DNA of 34,733 bases, from positions 1 through 34,733 of the forward strand of contig NZ_JALHLF010000038.1 of assembly GCF_022832435.1 (NCBI RefSeq). The letters are read 5' to 3'. Made by a program: the position numbers and the translations under genes. Every line of letters begins with the position of its first letter. The stretch's first letter is position 1. Source of the DNA: Novosphingobium organovorum. Its GTDB lineage: Bacteria; Pseudomonadota; Alphaproteobacteria; Sphingomonadales; Sphingomonadaceae. Below, in pieces: positions 8,436 through 18,641 of the stretch. Under the pieces are notes generated by a model. It ran no database searches. It saw only the letters and a list, made by a program, of their open reading frames with translations, and was not told the origin of the DNA.

Positions 8436-10004
8436 ATGCAGATCGTCGAAACGACAAACGAGGGCCTGAAGCGCGCCTACACGGTGACCATCCCGGCCAC
8501 CACCATCACCGAACGCGTCGAGGGCGAGATCAAGAAGATCGCGCCGCAGGTGCGCATGCCCGGCTTCCGTCCCGGCAAGGTTCCCGCCAACCTCGTGCGC
8601 AAGATGCACGGTGACGCGATTCACCAGGACATGCTCAACAACGTCATTCGTGAAGCGATGGACAAGCTGGTCGCCGACAAGGCGCTGCGTCCCGCGATGA
8701 ACCCCGACGTTTCGCTGGGCGAAGGCTACGAGCAGGGCAAGGACGCCGAGCTGACCGTGGCGCTGGAAATCCTTCCCGAGATCGCGGCGCCCTCGATCGA
8801 AGGCCTCAAGCTCGAAAAGCTGACCGTCCCCGTCGCCGAGGACGCCGTCACCGAGCAGGTCGAGCGGATCGCCAGCCAGCAGAAGCGCTACGAAGCCAAG
8901 GACGGCGCGGCCGAAGACGGCGATCAGGTGATCTGCGACTTCACCGGCAAGCTCGACGGCGAGCCCTTCGAGGGTGGCGCGGCCGAGAAGCAGCCGATCG
9001 TGATCGGTTCGGGCCAGCTCATTCCGGGCTTCGAAGAGCAGCTGGTCGGCATCAAGGCGGGTGAAGAGCGCGTCATCACGGTGACCTTCCCCGAGGACTA
9101 CCAGGCCGCGCACCTCGCCGGCAAGGAAACCACCTTCGACATCGTCGCGCACGAGATCAAGGCTCCCGCCGACACCGCGATCGACGACGAGTTCGCCAAG
9201 CAGCTCGGCCTCGAGAGCCTCGAACAGCTCCAGGGCCTGATCAAGGGCCAGCTCGAGCAGGAGACCGCCGGTCTCACCCGCACCGCGATGAAGCGCCAGC
9301 TGCTCGACCAGCTCGCCGCCGGTCACGATTTCGACGTGCCGCCCTCGATGGTCGAAGCCGAGTTCAACCAGATCTGGCAGCAGCTCGTGCAGGAAGCCTC
9401 GCACGAGGAAGACGCCGAAGCCGCGATGGCCGAGATCGAGGCGGAGAAGGACGACTACCGCAAGATCGCCGAGCGCCGCGTGCGTCTGGGCCTGCTGCTG
9501 TCGGAAATCGGCCAGGCCAACGGCGTCGAGGTGACCCAGCAGGAAATGTCGATGCTCGTCTCGCAGGCGGCGCAGCAGTACCGTCCCGAGGATCGCCAGC
9601 GCTTCTTCGAATACGTCCAGCAGGACCCGATGATGGCCGCCCAGCTGCGCGCCCCGCTCTATGAGGACAAGGTCGTCGACTTCCTCATCGAGAAGTCGGA
9701 CGTGACCGAGCGCGAAGTGACCCGCGAGGAACTGCAGGCCGCGATCGAGGCCGACGAGGACGGCGCGAGCGAGGAAGCCAAGCCCGCCAAGAAGCCGGCG
9801 GCCAAGAAGGCCGCCGCCAAGAAGGCGGACGAAGCCGAAGGCGCCGACGAAGGCGAAGCCAAGGAAGCCAAGAAGCCGGCTGCCAAGAAGCCTGCGGCCA
9901 AGAAGGCCGCCGCCAAGAAGGACGAGGACGGCGAGGAGGCTGCGGCCAAGAAGCCGGCCAAGAAGGCTCCCGCCAAGAAGGCGGCCGAGGCCAAGGAAGA
10001 CTGA
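8436..10004 (+). CDS. tig: Trigger factor with Lys-Ala-rich C-terminal extension
   Basis: The protein has 522 residues and is a ribosome-bound chaperone and peptidyl-prolyl isomerase acting on nascent chains. The ATG at 8436 is preceded by AGGAAGG and gives the normal N-terminus. The ribosome-docking signature GFRPGKVP is at 43-50. The FKBP-type isomerase domain runs from about 160 to 250 (DGDQVICDFTGKLDG; GSGQLIPGFEEQLVG). The helical arm domain follows to about 445. The last ~75 residues are an alternating acidic and AAKK/PAKK-rich tail, so the protein is well beyond the usual ~430-450 residues. Such tails resemble histone H1-like or RNA-binding tails; the role here is inferred only. A strong hairpin terminator follows. 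Confidence 0.97.
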   Translation: MQIVETTNEGLKRAYTVTIPATTITERVEGEIKKIAPQVRMPGFRPGKVPANLVRKMHGDAIHQDMLNNVIREAMDKLVADKALRPAMNPDVSLGEGYEQGKDAELTVALEILPEIAAPSIEGLKLEKLTVPVAEDAVTEQVERIASQQKRYEAKDGAAEDGDQVICDFTGKLDGEPFEGGAAEKQPIVIGSGQLIPGFEEQLVGIKAGEERVITVTFPEDYQAAHLAGKETTFDIVAHEIKAPADTAIDDEFAKQLGLESLEQLQGLIKGQLEQETAGLTRTAMKRQLLDQLAAGHDFDVPPSMVEAEFNQIWQQLVQEASHEEDAEAAMAEIEAEKDDYRKIAERRVRLGLLLSEIGQANGVEVTQQEMSMLVSQAAQQYRPEDRQRFFEYVQQDPMMAAQLRAPLYEDKVVDFLIEKSDVTEREVTREELQAAIEADEDGASEEAKPAKKPAAKKAAAKKADEAEGADEGEAKEAKKPAAKKPAAKKAAAKKDEDGEEAAAKKPAKKAPAKKAAEAKED

Positions 10005-10039
10005 TTTGGGCCGGGAGCGCCCTGCGCTCCCGCCTGAAG

Positions 10040-10083
10040 CGCAAAACGGCCCGGCGTGGACATCCACGTCGGGCCGTTTTGCG
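10040..10083. terminator. Bidirectional terminator between tig and the amidase gene
   Basis: Two 21-base arms (10040-10060 and 10063-10083) pair along their whole length with one G-T wobble and a two-base loop. The outer part is AAAA/TTTT flanked, so it can stop transcripts from both convergent genes. Confidence 0.88.
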
Positions 10084-10100
10084 TATGCAAGGACAGGCCC

Positions 10101-11615
10101 TTAGTCGGGGGCGGGGGACCAGGGTTTGAAGCGTGGCACGGCGAGTGTGGCCGTGCGTGCGCGCTCGTAGGCCGCGCCGATCTTCAGCACGCGCTCGTCC
10201 TGCCATTTGCCGGCCATGAACGAGAGCCCGATCGGCAGCCCTTCGATCGCGCCCATCGGCACGGTGAGGTGCGGATAGCCCGCGATCGCCGCGAGCGAAC
10301 CCGCGCCGATGCCGGGGAAGTTGTCGCCGTTGACCGGATCGATGGTCCAGGCCGGGCCCGCCGTCGGGGCGACCAGAACGTCGAGATGGTCACGCGCGAG
10401 GAGCGCGTCGATCCCCTCGGGCCCGGCGAGGCGGTAGGAATTGGCGCGTGCGGCGCGGTAGGCGGCGGTGTAGGTGCTGCCTTGCGCCTCGAGAAAGTCC
10501 TCCTGCCCGTAGAAGCGCATTTCGTCTTTGGCGTGGGCCTTGTTGAAGGCGATCAGATCCTCGAGGCTGCGCACGGCGGGGTGGCCGGGGAGGCTGGCGA
10601 GGTAGGCGTTGATGCCTTCGCGAAACTCGTAGTGGAGCACTATGCCCTCGTCGCGGCCCATCGCCGGATCGCGCGTGTAGTCGACATCGACGATGACCGC
10701 TCCGGCGCGCGCCATGTCGGCCAGAGCGCGGTCGAGAAGGGCGGTGACGCCGGGCATCGTGCCCGACTGGCGGCGCAGGACGCCGATGCGTAGCCCCTTG
10801 AGGCTGGCCGTCGCGAGGCCTCGGGTAAAATCGATCGCGTGGGCGCCCGCCTCGGCGGTGGCCGGATCGGCCGGATCGGGACCGGCCATCGCGGTGAGCA
10901 GGCGCGCGGCGTCGGTTACGCTCGTGGCCATCGGACCGGCGGTGTCCTGGCTCGCGCTGATCGGCACGATGAAGTGGCGGCTGACGAGGCCCACGGTGGG
11001 CTTGAAGCCGACGATGCCATTGACCGAGGCGGGGCAGGTGATCGACCCGTCGGTCTCGGTGCCGATGGCCGCCCAGGCGAGGCCCGCCGCCACCGCCGCT
11101 CCGCTCCCCGAGGATGAGCCGCAGGGGCTGCGGTCGGTGGCGTAGGGGTTCTTGGTCTGCCCGCCGACGCCACTCCATCCGCTGGAGGACCGCTCGCCGC
11201 GAAAGTTGGCCCATTCGGACAAGTTGGTCTTGCCCAGGATCACCGCGCCCGCGCGGCGCAGGTTCGCGACCAGCGGCGCGTCGCGCCCGGTGGCGTTCCC
11301 AGCGAGGGCGAGGCTGCCCGCCGTGGTGGGCATGTCGGCGGTCTCGATGTTGTCCTTGATGAGGACGCTGAGCCCATCGAGCGGGGCGCCGGGATGATGC
11401 GGTGCGGATTGGGCCGATGGGGCGGTGACGATGACCGCATCGAGTTCGGGCCCGGCGTCATCGATCGCGGCGATGCGCGCAAGATAGGTGGCCGGGGACT
11501 CTCCGGCCTGCGCGCAAGGGGCGCCGAGCGCGAGCGAAAGCGCGATGGCGCTGGCGATCGCGCGGGCTGGCGGGCGGTTGGCCGGGTGCGGGCGGGGGGC
11601 AGGCCGTCGCGTCAA
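10101..11615 (-). CDS. Exported amidase-signature family hydrolase
   Basis: The protein has 504 residues. The Ser-cisSer-Lys machinery of the amidase-signature family is visible: Lys in VLIKDNIET, the Gly/Ser-rich CGSSSGSGAAVAAG block, and the nucleophile region TDGSITCPAS. An N-terminal hydrophobic stretch ending in CAQA-GE indicates export, so this is not the cytoplasmic GatA subunit but a periplasmic amidase of unknown substrate. The start is TTG at 11613-11615 with AAAGGA about eight bases upstream; no in-frame ATG precedes the signal peptide. It is convergent with tig and divergent from clpP. The family acts on many amides, so a substrate should not be assigned. Confidence 0.9.
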   Translation of the reverse strand: MTRRPAPRPHPANRPPARAIASAIALSLALGAPCAQAGESPATYLARIAAIDDAGPELDAVIVTAPSAQSAPHHPGAPLDGLSVLIKDNIETADMPTTAGSLALAGNATGRDAPLVANLRRAGAVILGKTNLSEWANFRGERSSSGWSGVGGQTKNPYATDRSPCGSSSGSGAAVAAGLAWAAIGTETDGSITCPASVNGIVGFKPTVGLVSRHFIVPISASQDTAGPMATSVTDAARLLTAMAGPDPADPATAEAGAHAIDFTRGLATASLKGLRIGVLRRQSGTMPGVTALLDRALADMARAGAVIVDVDYTRDPAMGRDEGIVLHYEFREGINAYLASLPGHPAVRSLEDLIAFNKAHAKDEMRFYGQEDFLEAQGSTYTAAYRAARANSYRLAGPEGIDALLARDHLDVLVAPTAGPAWTIDPVNGDNFPGIGAGSLAAIAGYPHLTVPMGAIEGLPIGLSFMAGKWQDERVLKIGAAYERARTATLAVPRFKPWSPAPD

Positions 11616-11718
11616 TCGATTGGTCCTTTCGTGTCTGGTTACGAGACACGGTGAGACGAATTAGGACGCATCACAATGCGATTGTAGCAAACCATACACC
11701 GATTGGTGGGTTAATGCC

Positions 11719-11749
11719 CTTGAATGTCGCGTTCAGGCACGCGACATAG
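11719..11749 (+). promoter_or_regulatory. Candidate RpoH (sigma-32) promoter of clpP
   Basis: CTTGAA at 11719-11724 matches the heat-shock -35 consensus exactly. After a 17-bp spacer, CGACATAG (11742-11749) resembles the CCCCAT-type -10. clpP is a classical RpoH target and the rpoH gene is itself in this window at 24833-25738. The -10 match is imperfect. Confidence 0.45.
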
Positions 11750-11774
11750 GCGATCCAACCAGATGAGGAATCCC

Positions 11775-12440
11775 ATGCTCGACCTGTTTGGCGCCACAGG
11801 CGCTCAAGGCAAATTCACCACCGATCCCGTGACCGGCGCGCTTGTGCCGATGGTCGTCGAGCAGACCAGCCGCGGTGAACGCAGCTTCGACATCTATTCG
11901 CGCCTCCTGCGCGAGCGTATCGTGTTCGTCACCGGCCAAGTCGAGGATCACATGGCCTCGCTGATCGTCGCGCAGCTGCTGTTCCTCGAATCGGAAAACC
12001 CCTCGAAGGACATCTCGATGTACATCAACTCGCCGGGTGGTGTCGTCACGGCGGGCATGGCGATCTACGACACCATGCAGTACATCAAGCCGCGCGTCTC
12101 GACCGTGTGCATCGGTCAGGCCGCCTCGATGGGCAGCTTCCTGCTCGCGGCGGGTGAGCCGGGCATGCGCATCGCGCTGCCCAACGCGCGCATCATGGTC
12201 CACCAGCCTTCGGGCGGGGCTCAGGGCATGGCCTCGGACATCGAGATCCAGGCGCGCGAAATCCTGCGCATGCGCAAGCGTCTCAACGAATGCTACGTCA
12301 AGTTCACGGGCAAGTCGCTCGACGAAATCGAAAAGGCGATGGACCGCGACACCTTCCTGGAGGCTGAGGAAGCGCTGGCCTTCGGGCTGGTCGACAAGGT
12401 CTTCGAATCGCGCCCCGACGGGGACAAGGCCGAAGGCTGA
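11775..12440 (+). CDS. clpP: ATP-dependent Clp protease proteolytic subunit
   Basis: The protein has 221 residues, numbered from ATG 11775. That start has GAGGA at 11765-11769, a good spacing; an in-frame ATG at 11763 lacks a ribosome site. The catalytic triad is Ser118 (GQAASMGSF), His143 (IMVHQPSGG) and Asp192, with the same mutual spacing as in E. coli ClpP. It forms the tetradecameric protease chamber fed by ClpX or ClpA in the cytoplasm. The N-terminus is about 20 residues longer than a typical mature ClpP and may be a processed propeptide. clpX follows 145 bp downstream with its own apparent promoter. Confidence 0.97.
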   Translation: MLDLFGATGAQGKFTTDPVTGALVPMVVEQTSRGERSFDIYSRLLRERIVFVTGQVEDHMASLIVAQLLFLESENPSKDISMYINSPGGVVTAGMAIYDTMQYIKPRVSTVCIGQAASMGSFLLAAGEPGMRIALPNARIMVHQPSGGAQGMASDIEIQAREILRMRKRLNECYVKFTGKSLDEIEKAMDRDTFLEAEEALAFGLVDKVFESRPDGDKAEG

Positions 12441-12510
12441 GAGGTTTGACGAAGGGCACGCAACAGGCGGAGCGCGCCCTTCACTCCCTGTCAAGGATGA
12501 CCGCCTAGGA

Positions 12511-12563
12511 TTGCTAAACCGGTCCCGTCCAAGGTACAATCAGTGAGTCGGCCCCTGGACGGG
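12511..12563 (+). promoter_or_regulatory. Probable clpX promoter with inverted repeat around the start site
   Basis: TTGCTA (12511-12516) and TACAAT (12535-12540) are 18 bp apart and make a good sigma-70-type promoter, giving a leader of about 40 bases before the TTG start. An 8-bp inverted repeat, CCCGTCCA (12524-12531) and TGGACGGG (12556-12563), straddles the -10 and start site and could be an operator. The repeat may also be chance in GC-rich DNA. Confidence 0.5.
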
Positions 12564-12585
12564 CATTAGATGGAACAAAAGAACA

Positions 12586-13839
12586 TTGAGCGGATCTGAC
12601 GCGAAAAGCACCCTGTACTGCAGCTTCTGCGGCAAGTCGCAGCACGAAGTGCGCAAGCTGATCGCGGGGCCTACGGTTTTCATCTGCGATGAGTGTGTCG
12701 AGCTGTGCAACGACATCATCCGGGAAGAAACCAAGGCCGGAATCGCGGGCAAGAAGGACGGCGGTGTCCCGAGCCCTCGCGAAATCTGCGAGACGCTGAA
12801 CGACTACGTGATCGGCCAGGAACGCGCCAAGCGTGTCCTGTCGGTGGCTGTCCACAACCACTACAAGCGCCTCAAGCACTCGAGCAAGCAGGGCGACGTC
12901 GAACTCTCGAAGTCGAACATCCTGCTCGTGGGGCCGACGGGTTCGGGCAAGACGCTGCTCGCGCAGACGCTCGCCAAGACCTTCGACGTGCCCTTCACCA
13001 TGGCCGACGCGACCACGCTGACCGAAGCGGGCTACGTTGGTGAGGACGTGGAAAACATCATCCTCAAGCTGCTCCAGGCTTCCGACTACAACGTCGAGAA
13101 GGCGCAGCACGGCATCGTCTACATCGACGAGATCGACAAGATCAGCCGCAAGGCCGAAAACCCGTCGATCACGCGCGACGTGTCGGGCGAAGGCGTGCAG
13201 CAGGCGCTGCTCAAGCTGATGGAAGGCACCACCGCCTCGGTCCCCCCGCAGGGCGGGCGCAAGCACCCCCAGCAGGAGTTCCTGCAGGTCGATACGACGA
13301 ACATCCTGTTCATCTGTGGCGGCGCCTTTGCGGGTCTCGAAAAGATCATCGCCGATCGCCTTCAGAAACGTTCGATCGGCTTTGGCGCGCACGTCGCCGA
13401 TCCCGACAAGCGCCGGGTGGGCGAACTGCTCCAGAAGAGCGAGCCCGAGGATCTTCTCAAGTTCGGTCTGATCCCCGAATTCGTCGGGCGTCTGCCGGTC
13501 ATCGCCACGCTCGAGGATCTCGACATCTCGGCGCTGGTGCAGATCCTCAAGGAGCCCAAGAACGCGCTGATCAAGCAGTACGCCAAGCTGTTCGATCTGG
13601 AGGACGTGGAACTCACGTTCACCGACGAGGCGCTCGAGGCGATCGCGCAGAAGGCGATCGACCGCAAGACCGGCGCGCGCGGGCTTCGCTCGATCGTCGA
13701 AGGGCTGCTGCTCGACACGATGTACGATCTGCCGACCGAAGAGAACATCGCCGAAGTCGTCGTCGATGGCGACGTGGTGGCTGGCCGCAAGGAACCGGTC
13801 CGCGTCCTCAAGGGCGACAAGGCCGAAGAGGCCGCCTGA
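12586..13839 (+). CDS. clpX: ClpX, ATP-binding unfoldase of the Clp protease
   Basis: The protein has 417 residues. The N-terminal zinc-binding domain has CSFC near residue 12 and CDEC-VELC about 20 residues later. Walker A is GPTGSGKT, Walker B is YIDEID, and the IGF loop that docks on ClpP is present in RSIGFGAHV. It unfolds tagged or adaptor-delivered substrates into ClpP; in alphaproteobacteria ClpXP degrades cell-cycle regulators such as CtrA. The frame requires a TTG start at 12586: an ATG at 12570 is out of frame and hits a stop after nine codons. No strong Shine-Dalgarno precedes the TTG, only purine-rich AAAAGAA, so the true start could be an even rarer codon upstream. Confidence 0.96.
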   Translation: MSGSDAKSTLYCSFCGKSQHEVRKLIAGPTVFICDECVELCNDIIREETKAGIAGKKDGGVPSPREICETLNDYVIGQERAKRVLSVAVHNHYKRLKHSSKQGDVELSKSNILLVGPTGSGKTLLAQTLAKTFDVPFTMADATTLTEAGYVGEDVENIILKLLQASDYNVEKAQHGIVYIDEIDKISRKAENPSITRDVSGEGVQQALLKLMEGTTASVPPQGGRKHPQQEFLQVDTTNILFICGGAFAGLEKIIADRLQKRSIGFGAHVADPDKRRVGELLQKSEPEDLLKFGLIPEFVGRLPVIATLEDLDISALVQILKEPKNALIKQYAKLFDLEDVELTFTDEALEAIAQKAIDRKTGARGLRSIVEGLLLDTMYDLPTEENIAEVVVDGDVVAGRKEPVRVLKGDKAEEAA

Positions 13840-13888
13840 CGCCTTGCGCTGGCCGGTCGGCTGGGCGAGCCGCCTGACAGGTAAACGG

Positions 13889-13927
13889 AAAAAAGGGCCT
13901 GCCGGATCGCTCCGGCAGGCCCTTTTT
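13889..13927. terminator. Bidirectional terminator after clpX
   Basis: A 12-bp perfect stem (GGGCCTGCCGGA and its complement) with a TCGC loop is flanked by six A on the left and five T on the right. It sits between convergent genes and can serve both. Confidence 0.94.
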
Positions 13928-13949
13928 CGTGTTGGCGGGTGGGGACGGC

Positions 13950-14564
13950 TCAGCGCCCTTCCATCTTGGGGCCCATGGTGCCGTTGGGGTTGGCCGCCTG
14001 GCGCACCGCCGGATCGCCGATGTGGGCGTGGCGCAGGATCTTGCCATCCCCCTTGACGGTCATGTCCTCGGACGTGGTCGAGGCCATCAGCCAGCCCTTG
14101 GGGGTGTTGATCCAGGTGTCCTGCGACACCGCGATCAGTTCCATGGCGTGGGACTTGCCATCCTTGGCCTTGACCGTGGCGCTGGCGGTCATGGTCTGTT
14201 CGACGTGGGCGGTCTTGCCCTCGATCGTGACCTTGCCGAGCGTGGTGGTGGTGTGGCGGTTGGGATCGCGGGGAACCTGCGCCAGTTCGCTCACCATGGC
14301 ATCGGCATCGATGGTCTTGCCGCTCAACTGGGTGCTGGTGAAGCCCGGCGCGAGCAGGGCCTTGATGCGCGGTGCGGAGCGCGATTCCATCGCGGCCTTG
14401 AGTTCGGTGTAGCGCGCTTGGAGCTGGGTGCGCGCGGCCGCGTTGGCGGCGGCCGGGGCGGCTGCGCTGACCGGGGTGGCGGGAGCAGCTTGCGCCAGAC
14501 CTGGCAGCGTGAGGGCAGCCAGCGTCGAGGACAGGAAGAGGACCTTGGCGGTCGAAGAAAGCAT
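13950..14564 (-). CDS. Secreted NTF2-like protein, unknown function
   Basis: The protein has 204 residues. The ATG at 14562-14564 follows GAGGGT by about nine bases; open frame further upstream is not needed. A signal peptide (AKVLFLSSTLAALTLPGLAQA) is followed by an Ala/Pro-rich spacer and a roughly 130-residue globular part. Its pattern, a helix (QLQARYTELKAAMESRSAPR), a loop with LLAPGFTS, then beta strands ending in DTWINTPKGWLMAS, resembles the DUF4440/NTF2-like fold, which is often a small-ligand binding or dimer module. No catalytic motif is evident. It is convergent with clpX and lies downstream of the CDF exporter on the same strand, 200 bp away, so they are probably not one operon. 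Confidence 0.75.
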   Translation of the reverse strand: MLSSTAKVLFLSSTLAALTLPGLAQAAPATPVSAAAPAAANAAARTQLQARYTELKAAMESRSAPRIKALLAPGFTSTQLSGKTIDADAMVSELAQVPRDPNRHTTTTLGKVTIEGKTAHVEQTMTASATVKAKDGKSHAMELIAVSQDTWINTPKGWLMASTTSEDMTVKGDGKILRHAHIGDPAVRQAANPNGTMGPKMEGR

Positions 14565-14764
14565 TGGCGAAACCCTCGCATTTCGTTTGGGGCAAATCGT
14601 TCGAACCCGCGCGCGTGCCGGGATCGGTCCGCACGGGGCGCGCGGTGGACGGGCGCTGTTGTGAAGCGCCGATCCTGAACCGCTCATGGGCCAAACGCGC
14701 GAAGGCGGAGGCAGTGCCCGATTTTCGTGTCGCTGTTTGTCGCGCGCGCAGCGAGCGGACGGCT

Positions 14765-15793
<1,029 letters not shown>

Positions 15794-16154
15794 TGCAACG
15801 CTCCTTCCCATGATTGGCCGGTGGGGTTCAAGCTATGTCGTAACATGACCTCGCCGTTTTGCAGGTGCGTTGCCCTCAAAGCTCAAGATCCCCTCGCTTG
15901 TTGCATTTTTGCCGCACTGCAAAATGGGGGAACCCCAATAAATTACTGAAAAATAACATTTTAATTGGTGATTTTTGCGATCGATCGCACTTGCGTTGCA
16001 AAATTGCGCGTTTGTAGCGTCAAATGAATCCAAACCGTCAGAAAGCTGTCATATGTGACTGCTCATAGCAGCCGCAGCAAACCTGCGGCGTTGCGAGCGA
16101 CGTTGCGAGTTTCTTTTTGGCGCAACCCAGTCTGAGAGATTTCAGGGGGCAATG
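15794..16154. other. AT-richer regulatory gap upstream of receptor 1
   Basis: This 361-bp gap between the divergent exporter and receptor genes contains no convincing ORF and has an AT-rich core (about 15900-15980) unlike its neighbours. It holds a 14-bp perfect palindrome (15976-15989), the element CGATCGCACTT (15982-15992) that recurs upstream of receptor 2, and five copies of CGTTGC or its complement (15795, 15868, 15994, 16089, 16101). Two of these form a 12-bp-period direct repeat of CGTTGCGAG in the receptor leader. I could not place a confident -35/-10 pair. Confidence 0.6.
15976..15989. promoter_or_regulatory. 14-bp palindrome upstream of receptor 1
   Basis: TGCGATCGATCGCA is a perfect palindrome in AT-rich surroundings about 165 bp before the receptor start. 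A dimeric repressor or activator site is plausible. It overlaps the element shared with the second receptor promoter region. Confidence 0.45.
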
Positions 16155-18623
16155 ATGAAGTTCCACACCATTCTTAAGTCTGCAACCAGTGCGATGGCCG
16201 TCAGCGCCGCGTTCCTGGCGATGCCGGCACTGGCTCAGTCGACCGGCTCGGTTGACTTCGAAGGCGGCGAGATCGTCGTCAAGGGCAAGACCGACCTCAG
16301 CGTTGCGGGCGTCGAAATTCCCGACAGCCCCAAGGCCAAGCAGGTCCTCACCCAGGAACTTATCGGTCGCGGCACGCCGGGCCAGACGATCAACGACACG
16401 ATCAACCTGGTGCCGGGCGTCAGCTTCCAGAACTACGACGGCTACGGCTCGTCGGGTGGCAGCCTGATGATTCGCGGCTTCGATGATACCCGTATCTCGC
16501 AGACCTTCGACGGTATCCCCCTCAACGACACCGGCAACTACGCGCTCTATTCGAACCAGCAGCTCGACCCCGAACTGATCGAGCAGGTCAACGTCAACCT
16601 TGGCACCACCGACGTCGACTCGCCGACCGCGGCGGCCACCGGTTCGACCGTCAACTACCAGTCGATGCTGCCGAGCCACGAATTCGGCGCGCGCATGGTT
16701 GGCACCGTTGGTGACTACAACAAGATGCGCGTTTTCGGCATGATCAACACCGGCGACCTCACGTCGTCGGGCACGCGCGCCTGGTTCTCGGCCTCGCGCG
16801 ATACGTACGATGCGCTCTACGGCAACTTCGGCAAGATCAAGAAGACCCAGTTCAACGCGCGCATCTATCAACCGCTCGGTGATAACGGCGACTTCATCTC
16901 GCTCGCAGGCCACCTCAACAACAACCGCAACAACATGGCTTCGGACTGGGTCCTGAGCACGACGAGCGGTATCCCGACCAGCAAGCAGGCTCGCGATGAC
17001 TATGAAGTCGCGCGCTGCACCATCCCGGCGGGGACCACTGGTGTGGCCGATGCGGCCAGTTCGTGCGGCAGCGCCTGGGAATACCGTTACAACCCCTCGA
17101 AGACGGGCAACGTTCGCTTCCAGTCGCGCTTCACGCTGAGCGACAAGCTCGTCCTTTCGGTTGACGCGTACTACCAGTACACCTCGGCCAACGGCGGCGG
17201 CACGACGGTCGGTTACGAAGGTTACTTCAGCGATACGATGACCGGCTACATCAACGGCAACCCCTATTTCGGTGGCGTTGATCTGAACGGTGACGGCGAC
17301 ACGATGGATGCCGTGCGTGTATCGACTCCGAGCCAGACCCGTACCAACCGCATCGGCGTGATCTCGTCGCTGCGCTACAACATCGATGACAACAACCGCA
17401 TCCGTCTGGCCTACACTTACGATCGCGGTCGTCACCGTCAGACCGGCGAAGTGGGCCTGCTCCAGTCGAACGGCCTGGCCGTCAACTACTTCAACGTCGA
17501 CACCGCGCTGACCGATTCGGAAGGCAACGTGCTCGAAAAGCGCGATCGTCTGTCCTACGCGATCCTGCACCAGGTCTCGGGCGAATACTCGGGTGACTTC
17601 GCGAACGACGCGCTGCACGTCAACGCCGGTGTCCGCGTGCCGTTCATGCGCCGTAATCTGACGCAGAACTGCATCACCACCAGCTCGTCGGGCTACGTGA
17701 ACTGCTTCACGACCAACGCGACCGATGAGGCGACCAACCTGGCTTCGGGCACTTACGGTGCGCCCGACAACCGCGTGTTCAACTTCAGCCGCGTGCTGCC
17801 GACGGCGGGCTTCGTCTATGACATCACGTCGGAACTGGGCCTGAACTTCAACTACTCGAAGGGTCTGCAGGCGCCGGGTACGGACAACCTGTACAACACC
17901 TTCTACTACGAACAGGGCACCGCCGGTGCAGCTAAGCCGAAGCCCGAAACCTCGGACAACTTCGACCTTGGCCTGCGCTACCACACCGGTATGATCCAGG
18001 CTTCGTTCGGCGGCTGGTACACGATCTTCTCGAACCGTCTGTCGTCGGCCTACGATCCGGCTGTTGACCGCACGACTTACACGAACCTGGGTACGGTCGA
18101 TCGCTACGGCCTCGACGCGACCTTTGCGGTGCAGCCCGATCCGCACTTCAAGGCCTATGTCTTCGGTTCGTACCTGTGGTCGAAGATCCGCGATGACGTC
18201 GTGACCGGTTCGGGCGCTGATGACATTGCGCCCACCAAGGGCAAGATGGAAGGCGGTGTGCCGTCCTATACCCTGGGTGGCCGCGTGGAAGGCAACGCCG
18301 GTCCGGTCTCGGTTGGCCTCGAAGCCAAGCGCACCGGCTCGCGGTACTACAACAGCCGCAACGAAGCGGTCCTGAACAGCTCGGGTGACCAGATCTGGGG
18401 GGCCAAGGTTCCGGCCTACACCGTCGTCAATCTTGATGCGCGCTTCAACCTGGGCTTCCTGGGCATGGGCGACAAGACCTACCTGCAGGCCAACGTCACC
18501 AACCTGTTCGACAAGTTCTACTACGGCGCCTTCGACGACGCCGGTATCACGAAGACGGGCACGACCTACGCCTACATTGGGGCGCCGCGCACCTTCTCGG
18601 CATCGATCAACATGCAGTTCTGA
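16155..18623 (+). CDS. TonB-dependent outer-membrane receptor 1 of a tandem pair
   Basis: The protein has 822 residues. A signal peptide ends near PALA-QS, and a TonB-box-like EIVVKGK follows shortly after. The plug domain includes TINLVPGVSF, GGSLMIRGFDDTRISQTF and GIPLNDTGN; the rest is the 22-strand barrel, ending with the outer-membrane signature residue Phe (SINMQF). Such receptors import scarce ligands with energy from TonB-ExbBD. Two extracellular-type Cys pairs (CTIPAG to SSCGSAW; NCITTS to NCFTTN) and a calcium-loop-like DLNGDGD (from residue 376) stand out, and all recur in the next gene. The start at 16155 has AGGGGG five bases upstream; ATG at 16152 is also possible. The ligand cannot be told from sequence. 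Confidence 0.95.
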   Translation: MKFHTILKSATSAMAVSAAFLAMPALAQSTGSVDFEGGEIVVKGKTDLSVAGVEIPDSPKAKQVLTQELIGRGTPGQTINDTINLVPGVSFQNYDGYGSSGGSLMIRGFDDTRISQTFDGIPLNDTGNYALYSNQQLDPELIEQVNVNLGTTDVDSPTAAATGSTVNYQSMLPSHEFGARMVGTVGDYNKMRVFGMINTGDLTSSGTRAWFSASRDTYDALYGNFGKIKKTQFNARIYQPLGDNGDFISLAGHLNNNRNNMASDWVLSTTSGIPTSKQARDDYEVARCTIPAGTTGVADAASSCGSAWEYRYNPSKTGNVRFQSRFTLSDKLVLSVDAYYQYTSANGGGTTVGYEGYFSDTMTGYINGNPYFGGVDLNGDGDTMDAVRVSTPSQTRTNRIGVISSLRYNIDDNNRIRLAYTYDRGRHRQTGEVGLLQSNGLAVNYFNVDTALTDSEGNVLEKRDRLSYAILHQVSGEYSGDFANDALHVNAGVRVPFMRRNLTQNCITTSSSGYVNCFTTNATDEATNLASGTYGAPDNRVFNFSRVLPTAGFVYDITSELGLNFNYSKGLQAPGTDNLYNTFYYEQGTAGAAKPKPETSDNFDLGLRYHTGMIQASFGGWYTIFSNRLSSAYDPAVDRTTYTNLGTVDRYGLDATFAVQPDPHFKAYVFGSYLWSKIRDDVVTGSGADDIAPTKGKMEGGVPSYTLGGRVEGNAGPVSVGLEAKRTGSRYYNSRNEAVLNSSGDQIWGAKVPAYTVVNLDARFNLGFLGMGDKTYLQANVTNLFDKFYYGAFDDAGITKTGTTYAYIGAPRTFSASINMQF

Positions 18624-18641
18624 TCGCGCTGCAACGCAGCG

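Noticed and set aside
9784..10000. Repetitive AAG/GCC stretch as a possible repeat array or CRISPR
   Set aside because: It encodes the Lys-Ala tail of trigger factor; there are no spacers or palindromic repeats.
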